Positions 9,351 through 19,275 are shown, counted from the stretch's first letter. The stretch: 64,000 bases of DNA from Salinigranum salinum (GCF_009176545.1 NZ_VTOJ01000002.1:868001-932000), one strand, 5' to 3'. A program made the numbers and translations. The notes: generated by a model not told the origin, from the sequence alone.

Positions 9351-11900
9351 TCAGCGGACGATCTTGTCCCGTCCGGGATCGAACAGGGGTTCCTCGCGCA
9401 CCGTCGCGTCGTACGTCTCGCCCTCACACAGGATCTGGACCGCCGTGCCGTGTTCGGCGTGTTCTGCGGGGAGATAGGTGTAGGCGATCGACTCGCCGAT
9501 GCTGTAGCCGAAGTCGCCGGCCTGCACGTAGCCGACCGCGTCGCCGTTCTTCAGCACGGGCCGCCCGCTCAGCACGATGTCGGTCGAGTCGTCGAGCGTG
9601 AGCGGGACGATACGGTTGTCGACGCCCGCCGCCTTCGCCTCCGCGAGCGCCTCCTTCCCGATGAAGTCGGTGTCCATGTCGACCGCGAACGGCAGCCCGG
9701 CCTCGTACGGGTTGGCGTCGGTGTCGATGTCGGTCCCCCAGAGCCGGTACCCTTTCTCGAGACGCATCGACTCCAGTGCCCCGCCGCCCATCGGTCGCAC
9801 GTCGAGGTCCTGTCCGGCCTCCCAGAGTGTCTCCCAGAGCGTCGCGCCGTACTCGACGGGTGCCCACAGCTCCCAGCCGAGTTCGCCCACGTACGACACC
9901 CGTAGCGCGAGGACGGGCACGTCGCCGACGTGGATCTGTTTGGCACGGAAATACGGGAAGCCGGCGTTCGAGACGTCGGCGTCCGTGACCCGCTGGAGGA
10001 GGAGCCGCGACTTCGGCCCCCACAGGCCGACGGTCGAGCGTCCGCCCTCCTCGACCGTGACCGAAACGGACGACGGTGCGTGTCGTTTCAGCCAGTTGCC
10101 GTGGATGCCCGGCGAGTTCCCCCCGCCGGTCGTCACCACGTACTCCTCTTCACCCACTCTGACGACCGTCACGTCCGCGAGGATGTTGCCGCCCTCGTTC
10201 AACAGCAGCGAGTACCGGACCTGCCCCACGTCGATGTCGATGTCGTTCGAACAGGTTCGCTGGAGGAACGCCCTGGCCCCCTCGCCCGAGACCACGATCG
10301 ACGAGAACGAGGTCATGTCGAACATCGAGACGTGCTCGCGCGTGTGGAGGTGCTCGGCACCCTCGATCGGCGAGCGGTTGATCGCCTGCCAGCCGTCTTG
10401 GTCGGGGATCCGGTCGTCGTACCGCTCGACGAGGTCTTCGTTCGACTCGTACCACTGCGCCGACTCCCAGCCACCCGACTGGACGAAGTTCGCGCCGAGT
10501 TCCTCTTGATGGGAGTAGAAGGGACTCCGACGGAGGCCGCGGTGGTCGTCGGGCTGCCAGCGCGGCTCGACGATGCTGTACACCTGTCGGTACTGTGTCG
10601 CCCCGCGATCGACGAAGTACTCCTTGTTCCCGGCGTGCGGCTCGAACCGGTCGACGTGGATGCCACCCGTGTCGACCGGGCCCGACGGGAGCTTCGGGAC
10701 GCCCGTCTCCATCCACTCCGCGAGGATCCTGCCGTAGCCGCCCGAGTGGGTCCACCAGATCGCCAGCGCGGTCCACAGGCCGTCGACCTGCGACGTCTCG
10801 CCCAGGACCGGCATCCCGTCGGGCGTGAACACGAAGATGCCGTTCTCGGTGACACGGAACGACTTCCCCTCGGTCGCCGGCAACAGCTCCTCGAACGCCT
10901 GCTTCGCCGATTTGTCGCGGTCCGGGTGGGTGGGTCGCTCCCAGTGCTCGGTCGTGAAGTCCCGCACCGACGCCTGTCGCTGCTCCGTGTTCGTGCCCAT
11001 GGCGTCGGGATCCACGGAGAGCGTCTCGTGGTTGTACGAGCCCAGACCGATGGCGTCGCCGTGCGTCCGGAAGTACAGCGAGTGGTCCTGGTCGCGACCG
11101 ACGGGGCGGTGCGGGGCCTTCCCCATGTACTCCGCGATGCGGTGGTCGCCCGGGATCTCGGCGTCGGAGAGGTCGGCGCGGGGGTTGGGGTCCGCGCCCG
11201 CCAGCTCTTCGAGGGGTTCGGTGACGGCGTACTGGTGTTCGACCGGCGCGATCGGGAGATCGAGTCCCGCCATCTTCCCCGTCTGGTAGCCCCAGTTGTT
11301 CGTCGCGATCACGCACCGTTCGCAGTCGATCGTGCCACGGTCGGTCTCGACCGCCGTGATCTCGCCCCCGTCGACCACGAGGTCCTCGACCGACGTGTGA
11401 CCGTAAAAGCGCGCGGCCGACTGGTCGATGTACCACTGGAGCGCGGCGACGCCGTCGACGCGGCCGTCGGTCGGCGAGTAGTAGCCGCCGAGGATCTCGT
11501 CGGCGTTCACCAGCGGCAGTTTCTCCTGAACCTCCTCGGGCGTCAGCAGCTGGGGATCGGGCAGCCCGTAGGCGGTTGCGTTCTCGACGCGGCGCTGGAG
11601 GAAGTCCATCCGCTCGGGGGAGCGGGCCATCTCGATGCCGCCGACCTCGTCGTACACCCCGGCCTCCTTGAGGAGGCGGCTGGTGTAGTGGGCCGTCTTC
11701 GTCTGGAGCTTCGACGGCGACGTCTGGAACATGATGCCCGGCGCGTGGGTCGACGAGCCGCCGGTCACGGGGAGCGGCCCCTGGTCGACGACGACGACGT
11801 CCTCCGCGCCGAGCTCGGAGAGGTGGTACGCGACGCTACAGCCGACCGCACCGGCGCCGATGACGACCGTCTTCGCCCGCGACGGAAGCGTTCCGCTCAT
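9351..11900 (-). CDS. FAD-dependent oxidoreductase-GcvT fusion (dimethylglycine/sarcosine dehydrogenase family), copy A
   Basis: An 849-residue protein of the family that oxidatively N-demethylates dimethylglycine or sarcosine, donates electrons to ETF and transfers the one-carbon unit to THF. The N-terminal DAO domain has GxGxxG at residues 15-20. His52 in the GGSSTHAPG segment lines up with the histidine that binds FAD covalently in mammalian DMGDH. A linker domain follows at about 385-440, then a GcvT domain (about 460-740, with NEGGNILAD) and a GcvT C-terminal barrel. The ATG abuts the TAG of copy B with no gap, so the two are translationally coupled in one operon. Which methylamine each paralogue uses cannot be decided by eye. 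Confidence 0.85.
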   Translation of the reverse strand: MSGTLPSRAKTVVIGAGAVGCSVAYHLSELGAEDVVVVDQGPLPVTGGSSTHAPGIMFQTSPSKLQTKTAHYTSRLLKEAGVYDEVGGIEMARSPERMDFLQRRVENATAYGLPDPQLLTPEEVQEKLPLVNADEILGGYYSPTDGRVDGVAALQWYIDQSAARFYGHTSVEDLVVDGGEITAVETDRGTIDCERCVIATNNWGYQTGKMAGLDLPIAPVEHQYAVTEPLEELAGADPNPRADLSDAEIPGDHRIAEYMGKAPHRPVGRDQDHSLYFRTHGDAIGLGSYNHETLSVDPDAMGTNTEQRQASVRDFTTEHWERPTHPDRDKSAKQAFEELLPATEGKSFRVTENGIFVFTPDGMPVLGETSQVDGLWTALAIWWTHSGGYGRILAEWMETGVPKLPSGPVDTGGIHVDRFEPHAGNKEYFVDRGATQYRQVYSIVEPRWQPDDHRGLRRSPFYSHQEELGANFVQSGGWESAQWYESNEDLVERYDDRIPDQDGWQAINRSPIEGAEHLHTREHVSMFDMTSFSSIVVSGEGARAFLQRTCSNDIDIDVGQVRYSLLLNEGGNILADVTVVRVGEEEYVVTTGGGNSPGIHGNWLKRHAPSSVSVTVEEGGRSTVGLWGPKSRLLLQRVTDADVSNAGFPYFRAKQIHVGDVPVLALRVSYVGELGWELWAPVEYGATLWETLWEAGQDLDVRPMGGGALESMRLEKGYRLWGTDIDTDANPYEAGLPFAVDMDTDFIGKEALAEAKAAGVDNRIVPLTLDDSTDIVLSGRPVLKNGDAVGYVQAGDFGYSIGESIAYTYLPAEHAEHGTAVQILCEGETYDATVREEPLFDPGRDKIVR

Positions 11901-14492
11901 CTAAACCAGCGGCTCCTCCCGCACGGTGGCGGCGTAGTGGTCGCCCTCGAACAGCACCTCGACCGACGTGCCGGGCTCGGCGTACTCGGGTGGGAGGTAC
12001 GTGTAGGCGACGCACGCACCGGCCTCGTAGCCGTACTCGGCGGCGTGGACGTAGCCAAGCGACTCGCCCGTCTCGGGGTCGAGCACGGGGCGGTCGTCGA
12101 GGATCGTCGCCTCGGGGTCGTCCAGCGTCAGGCAGGCGACCTTGTGGCGGGGACTCCCGCCATCCGCCGCGGCCGCCTCCGTCTCCGCCCCGGCGAGCGC
12201 CTCCTTCCCGATGAAGTCGGTGTCCATGTCGACCGCCCAGCCGAGGCCGGCCTCGTACGGGGTGTGCTCCGTGTGGAGGTCTTTCCCCCACAGCCGGAAC
12301 CCCTTCTCGATGCGCAGGGCGTTCAGCGCACCGTTTCCGTACGGTCTGATGTCGTACTCCTGGCCGGCCTCCATGATGTGCTCCCACAGCCGCTCGCCGT
12401 ACTCCGAGGGAGTGTAGAACTCCCAGCCGAGTTCGCCGGCGTACGAGACCCGCAGGGCGAGCACCGGGACGTTCTTCACGTAGAACTCCTGGGCGGTGAA
12501 GAACGGGAAGGCCTCGTCGGAGAGGTCGACGTCCGTCACCTTCGAGAGTACCTTTCGCGCGTCGGGCCCGGTACAGACCATCGCCGCGAGGCTGGAGGTG
12601 ACGTCGTTCACCACGACGCCGTCGGGGGACTGCTCGCGCACCCACGCGACGTGGTTGTTCCCGACCTCGCGTCCCGTGGTGAGGAGGAGGTAGCGGTCCT
12701 CGTCAGTCCGGGTGACGGTGATGTCCGCACGGACGCCGCCGCCCTCGTTGCACATCAGGGTGTACTTCACGTCCCCGACGTCGAGGTCCACGTCGTTCGT
12801 ACAGAGCCGCTGGACGAACGCCCCCGCCTCGGGGCCGACGACCTCCATCTTGTTGAAGGGGGTCATGTCGTGCAGCCCGACCGCGTTCCGGACGTGGAGC
12901 GCCTCGGCCCCCTCGATGGGCGACCAGTAGATGCCCTCCCAGCCGTCGCGGTCGGGGATCCGATCGCCGTACCGCTCGACGAGGTCCTCGTTGGATTCGA
13001 ACCACTGCGGGGCCTCCCAGCCGGCCTCGGCCCACATCTCCCCGCCCAGCTCCAGGTGGGAGTGGTACATCGGCGTCCGTCGGATGTCGCGCTGTTTGTC
13101 CGTCCACACCCACTTCGGGTGCATGATGTTGTAGACGATGCGGTACTCCTCGCCGCCGATGTCGCGGGCGAAGTCCCAGCTGCCCTCGTGTTCGTCGAAG
13201 CGGTTGACGTCGCAGTGGGCGAGGTCGATCGGCCCGTCGTCGAGCCGCGGCACGCCGGTCTCCATCCACTCCGCGAGCGCCTTCGCCGCGCCGCCGGCGT
13301 GGGTGACCCAGATGGCCGCCGCCGTCCACAGCCCGTCGAGTTCCTGCACCGGCCCCATCACGGGCAGGCCGTTGGGCGACTCCGCGAACATCCCGTTGTA
13401 CTTGAACTCCAGCTCTTTGCCCGCCGTCGCCGGAAGGAGTTCGTCGGAGGCCCGTCGAGGGGCCTTGTGTGGCCGGTCGGGATGGGTCGCGTTCTCCATG
13501 TGGTGGTCGGTGAACTCGTGGACCGACCCCTGCGACTCCTCCGTATTGCCGCCGAGTTCCTGCGGGTCCGGCACGATCGGCTCGTGGTTGTACGAGCCGA
13601 TGCCGTACGAGTCCCCGTGCGTCCGGTAGTACATGGCGTTGTCCTGGTCGCGCAGGATCGGCCGATCCGGCCCGACGAGCAGCCGTTTCGCCTTCTCGCC
13701 GGAGACGTTCTCGTACCCCTCGAACAGCGGGTGGTCCGTGATGTCGACCGCGCTGTCGGCCAGCTCTTCCAGCGACTCGGTCATCGTGTACTGGTGTTCG
13801 ACCGGCGTCACGGGCAGGTGGACGCCCAGTTTCTCGCCCAGCTGGCGAGCCCAGATGTTCGTCGCGACGACGACCTCGTCGCAGTCGATCGTCCCCCGCT
13901 CCGTGACGACCGACGTGACCGAGCCGTCCGCGACTTCGACGTCCTCGGTCCGCGTATGGGGAACGAACGTCGCTCCCTTGTTCATGGCCTCGCGGGCCAG
14001 CGCGTCGCAGGCGACGACGCCCGACACCTGGCCGTCGGTCGGCGAGTAGTAGCCGCCGAGGATCTGACTCTCGTCGACGAGCGGCAGCTTCTCCTGAACC
14101 TCCTCCGGGGTGAGCAGTTGCGGCTCCGAGATCCCCCACGCTTTCGCGTGTTCGACCCGGCGCTGGAGGAACGCCATCCGCTCCTCGCTGCGGGCGACCT
14201 CGATCCCGCCGGTCTCGTTGTACGCCTGCTGACCGTCCGCCCCCTCGAGGTCGGCGTACAGCCGCCGGGAGTAGTCGGCGAACTGCGAGAGCACCTTCGG
14301 TTCGGCGGTCTGGAACATGATGCCCGGCGCGTGGGTCGACGACCCACCCGTCGTCGGCATCGGCCCCTGATCGACCACGACGACGTCCTCGCGTCCCAGC
14401 TCTGTCAACTGATAGGCGACGTTACACCCGACGATGCCGGCACCGACGACGACCGTGCCGGCCTCGGCCGGGAGACTGCCCTGTGTACTCAT
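11901..14492 (-). CDS. FAD-dependent oxidoreductase-GcvT fusion (dimethylglycine/sarcosine dehydrogenase family), copy B
   Basis: An 863-residue paralogue of copy A with the same domain order: DAO domain with GxGxxG at residues 17-22, His54 as candidate flavin-linking residue, linker, GcvT and GcvT-C. I chose ATG 14492 because homology with copies A and C starts there and a TATA-like AATTTAAC lies 24-32 nt upstream; an upstream in-frame ATG adds only an unrelated 15 residues. It is the first gene of the B-A operon. An inverted-repeat array lies just upstream at 14530-14561. Paired paralogues suggest successive demethylations (dimethylglycine to sarcosine to glycine). Confidence 0.85.
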   Translation of the reverse strand: MSTQGSLPAEAGTVVVGAGIVGCNVAYQLTELGREDVVVVDQGPMPTTGGSSTHAPGIMFQTAEPKVLSQFADYSRRLYADLEGADGQQAYNETGGIEVARSEERMAFLQRRVEHAKAWGISEPQLLTPEEVQEKLPLVDESQILGGYYSPTDGQVSGVVACDALAREAMNKGATFVPHTRTEDVEVADGSVTSVVTERGTIDCDEVVVATNIWARQLGEKLGVHLPVTPVEHQYTMTESLEELADSAVDITDHPLFEGYENVSGEKAKRLLVGPDRPILRDQDNAMYYRTHGDSYGIGSYNHEPIVPDPQELGGNTEESQGSVHEFTDHHMENATHPDRPHKAPRRASDELLPATAGKELEFKYNGMFAESPNGLPVMGPVQELDGLWTAAAIWVTHAGGAAKALAEWMETGVPRLDDGPIDLAHCDVNRFDEHEGSWDFARDIGGEEYRIVYNIMHPKWVWTDKQRDIRRTPMYHSHLELGGEMWAEAGWEAPQWFESNEDLVERYGDRIPDRDGWEGIYWSPIEGAEALHVRNAVGLHDMTPFNKMEVVGPEAGAFVQRLCTNDVDLDVGDVKYTLMCNEGGGVRADITVTRTDEDRYLLLTTGREVGNNHVAWVREQSPDGVVVNDVTSSLAAMVCTGPDARKVLSKVTDVDLSDEAFPFFTAQEFYVKNVPVLALRVSYAGELGWEFYTPSEYGERLWEHIMEAGQEYDIRPYGNGALNALRIEKGFRLWGKDLHTEHTPYEAGLGWAVDMDTDFIGKEALAGAETEAAAADGGSPRHKVACLTLDDPEATILDDRPVLDPETGESLGYVHAAEYGYEAGACVAYTYLPPEYAEPGTSVEVLFEGDHYAATVREEPLV

Positions 14493-14515
14493 GTGGCAGG
14501 TGCCAAGGAGTGCCC

Positions 14516-14561
14516 GGTTAAATTCGTTTCCCGCCACTACTGGCGGGGTTTAATACCCGCC
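14516..14561 (-). promoter_or_regulatory. Promoter and operator-like inverted repeats of the demethylase operon
   Basis: The TATA candidate AATTTAAC (about 14517-14524, minus strand) serves the start at 14492. Directly upstream, CCCGCCA (14530-14536) and TGGCGGG (14541-14547) form a perfect 7-bp inverted repeat with a 4-bp spacer. A third half-site CCCGCC (14556-14561) pairs with GGCGGG across an AT-rich GTTTAATA. This looks like a multi-site operator overlapping the BRE region. A further palindrome TGGCA-GG-TGCCA lies at 14494-14505, right before the start codon. The repeats are seen; regulation is inferred. Confidence 0.5.
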
Positions 14562-14647
14562 ATGAGCACGCGTCGTGGTACCAGAACCCACACACGGCGA
14601 CGGTGTGGTCGTGGGACGCCCGCGAACGAGCGTCCCGGTCCCGTCGC

Positions 14648-15628
14648 TCACCGGCGCGCCCGGATCGCCTCGTTGATCGCCGGGATCACCTCGTGGAGGT
14701 CGCCGACGACGGCGTAGGCGGCCTTCTGCATGATCGCCGCCTCCGGATCGGTGTTGATCGCGAGGATGTTCTGTGCGCCCTTGCAGCCGACCATGTGCTG
14801 GACGGCGCCGCTGATCCCGCAGGCGATGTAGATGTCGGGGGCGATCTTCGACCCCGTGAGGCCGATCTGGTCGTCGTGGGGCCGCCAACCCTCGTTGACC
14901 GCTGCGCGGGAGGCGCCGACGGTCCCGCCGAGCAGCTCCGCGAGCTCCTCCAACTGGTCGTAGTTCTCCGGGCCCTGCACCCCGCGACCGCCGCCGACGA
15001 CGACGCGGGCTTCCTCGAGTGGGACACCCTCCTCGTCGCTCTCCTCGATCCGGCTGATCCGGACCTGGACGTCGATATCGGTGAGGTCGGGCTCGAACGG
15101 TTCGACCGCCGCGTCCGCGTCCGGCGCCCCGGTCGGGTCGGCGTCGAACTCGTGGGGCGGCACGGTCATGAGCCGCGTCTCGGCGTCGAACGTCGCGTGC
15201 TCGGAGAGCGATCCGCCCCAGCGCTGCCGGGTGATCTCGTACGGGCCGTCGGCGTCGTCGGCCGAGACGGCGACGCAGTTGGCCGCCATCGGGACGTCGC
15301 GGAGCGCCGCCACGTGCGCCAGCACCTCGTGACCCCGGTCGCTGCCGGGTGCGAGAACCGCCTCGGGCGCGACGTGGTCGACGACCTGGCTCAGGCTCTC
15401 GCCCCACACCCGCGGCGCGTACGGCTCTATGTCGGCGTGGTCGACGTGGTGGACGACCTCGACGCCGTACGCCCCGAGGTCGTCGGCGACGCCCGCGCCC
15501 TCGGGGCCGAAGACGACCGCTTCGAGCGGCGATCCCAGCCGGGCGGCGAGGTCGCCGGCGAAGCCGAGCGTCTCCAGCGAGCTCTCGGCCGGCTCGCCCG
15601 CCTCGTGTTCGACGAGCACGAGCACCAT
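14648..15628 (-). CDS. etfA: Electron transfer flavoprotein alpha subunit
   Basis: EtfA of 326 residues from ATG 15628, which holds FAD and passes electrons from flavin dehydrogenases to the membrane quinone pool through ETF:QO. The C-terminal FAD-binding part has the family signature IACGISGAVQH followed by INTDPEAAI, and GGGRG starts that domain near residue 210. It begins 1 nt after the TGA of etfB, so both are cotranscribed. Position between the dehydrogenase paralogues indicates that it is their acceptor. It can also serve the acyl-CoA dehydrogenase at 59114-60325. Confidence 0.93.
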   Translation of the reverse strand: MVLVLVEHEAGEPAESSLETLGFAGDLAARLGSPLEAVVFGPEGAGVADDLGAYGVEVVHHVDHADIEPYAPRVWGESLSQVVDHVAPEAVLAPGSDRGHEVLAHVAALRDVPMAANCVAVSADDADGPYEITRQRWGGSLSEHATFDAETRLMTVPPHEFDADPTGAPDADAAVEPFEPDLTDIDVQVRISRIEESDEEGVPLEEARVVVGGGRGVQGPENYDQLEELAELLGGTVGASRAAVNEGWRPHDDQIGLTGSKIAPDIYIACGISGAVQHMVGCKGAQNILAINTDPEAAIMQKAAYAVVGDLHEVIPAINEAIRARR

Positions 15629-15629
15629 C

Positions 15630-16400
15630 TCAGAGCACCCCCAGTTCGTCGAGCAGGTCGACGACGGCGTCGGCCGCCTCGGGGCCCTCGCCGAGGATCT
15701 CGGCCTCGCCCTCGTCCGCCTCGGGCGCTTCGAGTCGGTGCTTCTCGAACGACCCGGTCCCCGGCCTGTGCTCGGGGGCCAGCCGAGTGATCTCCTGTTT
15801 CTTCGCCTGCATCCGGCTCCGCATCGACGGGTAGCGCGGGGAGTTGAGCCCCTCTTTGACCGTGAGCACCGCCGGAAGCGGAAGCTCGTATATCTCCTGA
15901 CCGCCGGTCACCTCCCGTGTGGCGATCACGGTGTCGCCGTCGACCTCGACCTCTTTGATGCCAGTGACCACGGGGAGATCGAGTTCGTGGGCGACGCGGA
16001 TGCCGACCTGGTAATCCTCGGTGTCCGCCGACTCGTTGCCGAACAGGAGGAGGTCGAACCCCTCGCCCTCGGTTTCTACCTCCCTGACGGCGTCGGCGAT
16101 GGCGCGGGCGATCTCTGTGGGCCGCCATTCGGAGCCGTCGGTCTCCAAGAGGACCGCGTCGTCGGCGCTTCGGGCCAGCGCCGTGTACAGCTGTTCGGTC
16201 GACTCCTCGGAGCCGAGCGTCAGCGCCGTCGCCTCGCCGCCGTGTGCCTCGACCTGCTGGACCGCTTCCTCGACCGCACACTCCTCGTGCGGACTGACCG
16301 TGAAGCCGAGGGCGGTCGTGTCGATCTCCGTGCTGTCCTCCGTCAGTGGTATCTTCGCACCGGTGTCCGGTACGCGCTTGACGCATGCGAGCGTTCTCAT
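15630..16400 (-). CDS. etfB: Electron transfer flavoprotein beta subunit
   Basis: EtfB of 256 residues from ATG 16400. The N-terminus MRTLACVKRVPDTGAK is typical of the family. The central block LPLPAVLTVKEGLNSPRYPS matches the ETF-beta signature that helps bind AMP and recognise dehydrogenases. It is the first gene of the etfBA pair, with a 1-nt gap to etfA. No clear TATA box is present in the 160 bp between it and the end of dehydrogenase copy C, so it may be cotranscribed from the 19.1-kb promoter. Confidence 0.93.
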   Translation of the reverse strand: MRTLACVKRVPDTGAKIPLTEDSTEIDTTALGFTVSPHEECAVEEAVQQVEAHGGEATALTLGSEESTEQLYTALARSADDAVLLETDGSEWRPTEIARAIADAVREVETEGEGFDLLLFGNESADTEDYQVGIRVAHELDLPVVTGIKEVEVDGDTVIATREVTGGQEIYELPLPAVLTVKEGLNSPRYPSMRSRMQAKKQEITRLAPEHRPGTGSFEKHRLEAPEADEGEAEILGEGPEAADAVVDLLDELGVL

Positions 16401-16560
16401 GTCGTATCGTGTCTCCGTTTGGTCTGGTTCGATCGTCGTCTCGTCTCGTCTCGATCGTCTCGTCCGCCCTGTCCTGGTCGGCGGGTGTTCTCGCGGTCGC
16501 CCTCCCGGGCTCGGCGGAGAGCCCGGCCTCGCCCCACTCGGGACGGCCGGTCGCCCCGGT

Positions 16561-19092
16561 TCAGCTCCGAATCCGCTCGTTCTCCGGGTCGAACAGTGGC
16601 CGGCTCCCGACGACCTCTACCGTGACCGGGTAGTGATCGCCGAAGTACTCGACCTGGAGTTTTTGGCCCTCCTCGGCGTACTCGGGCGGCAGGTAGCTCA
16701 TCAGGAGGTGTTTCCCAACCGTGGGACCCGTACCGGCGCTGGTGACGTACGAGCGCCGTCCCTCGTCGTCGACGATGACCTCGCCATCAGGGGAGAGGAT
16801 CGGTTCGTTGCCGAGCATGAACCGCCGCGTCCCGTCGGAGGAGGTGTGGTCGTCGACCGACAGCGTACAGAGCGTCGCGGCGTTGTCCTCCTCGATGGCC
16901 TGCGCGTACGCCTCCTTGCCGATGAAGTCGGCGTCCTTGACGCCGTGGAACGTCAGGCCGGCCTCGGCGGGGTTGTAGTCGAGTTCGAGTTCGTGGCCGT
17001 ACAGACGGTAGCCCTTCTCGATCCGGCCGGTCGTCCCGTAGACGCCCATGCCGACCGGGCGGATGTCGTACGCCTCGCCCGCGTCGGCGACGACGTCCCA
17101 GAGCCGCTGGCCCTTCTCCATCGGTGCGTACAGCTCCCAGCCGAGTTCGCCCACGTACGAGATGCGCAGTGCCCACGCGTCCACCTCGCCGAGGGTGATC
17201 TCCTGTGCCGTATAGGGAGCAAAGGCCTCGTGGGAGAGGTCCTCCTCGGCGATCTCCTGGAGGACGTTCCGCGCGTCGGGACCCCAGACGCCGAGCCGAC
17301 AGAGCGACGACGTCCGGTCGACGAGCTGGACGGAGCCGTCCTCGGGGAGGTGCTCTTTGAACCACTGCTTGTCGTTACCGCCCACGCCGCCGCCGGTGAT
17401 GACCCGGTAGCTGTCCTCACCCGTGCGGACGATCGAGAGGTCCGACCGGAAGCCGGCGTTCGTGTCGAGGATCGGCGTGTACACCGACTTGCCGACGTCG
17501 ACGTCCATCCGTCCGACGGCCATCTTCTCGGCGTACTCGGTCGCGCCGGGACCGATCAGGTCGAAGACGGTGAAGCCCATGTCGCCCACCATGGCGACCT
17601 TGTCGCGCATGTGGAGGTGCTCGCCCAGAATGATCGGCGACCACCAGCGCGAGTCCCACTCGTGCGGGCGTCGGAGGTGTTCGATCTCGTCGGCGTACTC
17701 CTCGAGGAGGTCGGCGTTGGACTCGAACCACTGCGCACGCTCCCAGCCGGCGGCCTCGAAGAACTCCGCGTCGAGTTCCTGCTGGCGGGTGTAGAAGCCC
17801 GTGGTCCGGAGGGGACGCGACGACTGCCACTGCTCCGCGGGGTGGATGATGCCGTAGATCTTCTGGTACCCCTCGTGGGCGCGGTTCTTGACGAACTCCT
17901 TCGAGGTGCCGTACTCGTAGAAGCGGTTGACGTTCGCGCCGTGGAGGTCTCGCTCGGGCCGCCCCTCGACCATCCACTCGGCGAGGTGCTGGCCGAACGC
18001 CGGGGCCTCCTTGATCCAGATAGCCGAACACGCCCACAGCCCGTCGACGTCCTGCATCGGTCCCACGAGCGGCATCCCGTCGGGGGTCACGGAGAGCAGG
18101 CCGTCGATCTCGTAGCGGATGCCGGCGTTCGGGTCGTCGAGCACCTCCGGCATCAGCTCGAGCGCGTCCGCCATCGACTGCTCGAAGGCGTCCTGCGTCA
18201 GCGGGGGTTGCGTCGGCGACAGCGGTGCCTCGTCGATCGACATGATCTCGTCGACGTCCCAGAGGATCGGGCGGTGCTGGTAGGAGCCGACCTCCATGTC
18301 GTTGCCGCTCGGTCGCTCGTACATCTGGGTGTCCATGTCGCGGACGACCGGGTGGTTGATCTCGCCCTCGAACTGCTCGAAGAAGTCGATCGGGCCGACG
18401 CTGATCAGCTGGTGGACCGCGGGCGTGAGCGGGATCTCCACCCCGGCCATCTCCGCGATCTTCGGGCTCCAGAGCCCGGCCGCGATGACCACCTCGTCCG
18501 CTCGAACCGTGCCGCGGTCGGTCTCGACGGCCCGGATGGACCCGCCCTCGACGTGGAGGTCCAGTACCTCGGTGTTGGGTGAGGTGACGAGATTCGCCTG
18601 GTCGGCGGTGCGCGCACGCATCACCTCCCCCGCTCGAAGCGGGTCACACGTCCCCGCGCCGGGGCTGTAGAAGCCGCCCTTGATGACGTCGGTGTCGATG
18701 TACGGGACGTGCTCCTCGACCTCCTCGGGGGTGAGCAGTTCGCCCGGCTCACCCCAGGCCTTCGCGCTCATGACGCGGCGGTCGAACTCGGCCATCTGCT
18801 CGTCCGTGCGGGCCACCTCGATGCCACCGCTGTTGGTGAACGTGTCCATCTCCTCGTACTGCTCGACGCTCTCCTGGGTGAGGTGGGTCATCTCCTTGGA
18901 ATGCTCGACGGGCATGATGAAGTTCGACGCGTGGCCCGTCGACCCACCCGGGTCGGGGAGCGGTCCCTTGTCGATGAGGACGATGTCGTCACGGCCCAGC
19001 TCCGCGAGGTGATACGCGACGCTGTTGCCGACGATACCGGCACCGATGATGACGGTCCCGGCTTCACTCGGCAGTTTGTCATTATCGACCAT
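16561..19092 (-). CDS. FAD-dependent oxidoreductase-GcvT fusion (dimethylglycine/sarcosine dehydrogenase family), copy C
   Basis: An 843-residue, more divergent paralogue of copies A and B. GxGxxG is at residues 17-22 and a candidate flavin-linking His54 is in GGSTGHASNF, where the other two have SSTHAPGI. The linker, GcvT and GcvT-C regions are retained, and the C-terminus ends SRPLFDPENERIRS as in copy A. ATG 19092 was chosen over a start 27 nt upstream: the extra residues include no family sequence, and TTATTTG is placed for leaderless start at 19092. It is followed 160 bp later by etfBA on the same strand. Substrate may differ from copies A and B. Confidence 0.83.
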   Translation of the reverse strand: MVDNDKLPSEAGTVIIGAGIVGNSVAYHLAELGRDDIVLIDKGPLPDPGGSTGHASNFIMPVEHSKEMTHLTQESVEQYEEMDTFTNSGGIEVARTDEQMAEFDRRVMSAKAWGEPGELLTPEEVEEHVPYIDTDVIKGGFYSPGAGTCDPLRAGEVMRARTADQANLVTSPNTEVLDLHVEGGSIRAVETDRGTVRADEVVIAAGLWSPKIAEMAGVEIPLTPAVHQLISVGPIDFFEQFEGEINHPVVRDMDTQMYERPSGNDMEVGSYQHRPILWDVDEIMSIDEAPLSPTQPPLTQDAFEQSMADALELMPEVLDDPNAGIRYEIDGLLSVTPDGMPLVGPMQDVDGLWACSAIWIKEAPAFGQHLAEWMVEGRPERDLHGANVNRFYEYGTSKEFVKNRAHEGYQKIYGIIHPAEQWQSSRPLRTTGFYTRQQELDAEFFEAAGWERAQWFESNADLLEEYADEIEHLRRPHEWDSRWWSPIILGEHLHMRDKVAMVGDMGFTVFDLIGPGATEYAEKMAVGRMDVDVGKSVYTPILDTNAGFRSDLSIVRTGEDSYRVITGGGVGGNDKQWFKEHLPEDGSVQLVDRTSSLCRLGVWGPDARNVLQEIAEEDLSHEAFAPYTAQEITLGEVDAWALRISYVGELGWELYAPMEKGQRLWDVVADAGEAYDIRPVGMGVYGTTGRIEKGYRLYGHELELDYNPAEAGLTFHGVKDADFIGKEAYAQAIEEDNAATLCTLSVDDHTSSDGTRRFMLGNEPILSPDGEVIVDDEGRRSYVTSAGTGPTVGKHLLMSYLPPEYAEEGQKLQVEYFGDHYPVTVEVVGSRPLFDPENERIRS

Positions 19093-19275
19093 GCACCAAT
19101 TGCGACGGGAGAAGTACAAATAACCACCCCTGTCTCACCGAACCTGTTCTTCACCTGCGGACCGGTGTCGACACGCACGACGCCCTCGCGGGGCACGCCG
19201 AACCCGCTCGTCGGTGTTGGACTCTCGATTCGTCGACGAGAATCCGTCCGACTTCGGTCGCGAGGGAGTGCCCGG

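Noticed and set aside
9930-14717. Open frame of 1595 codons on the plus strand
   Set aside because: It is antisense to the FAD-GcvT genes A and B, rich in Arg/Val/Leu with no family motif; long antisense frames are common in GC-rich genomes.
16021-18582. Open frame of 853 codons on the plus strand
   Set aside because: Antisense to dehydrogenase copy C and etfB; basic composition and no homology that I can see.
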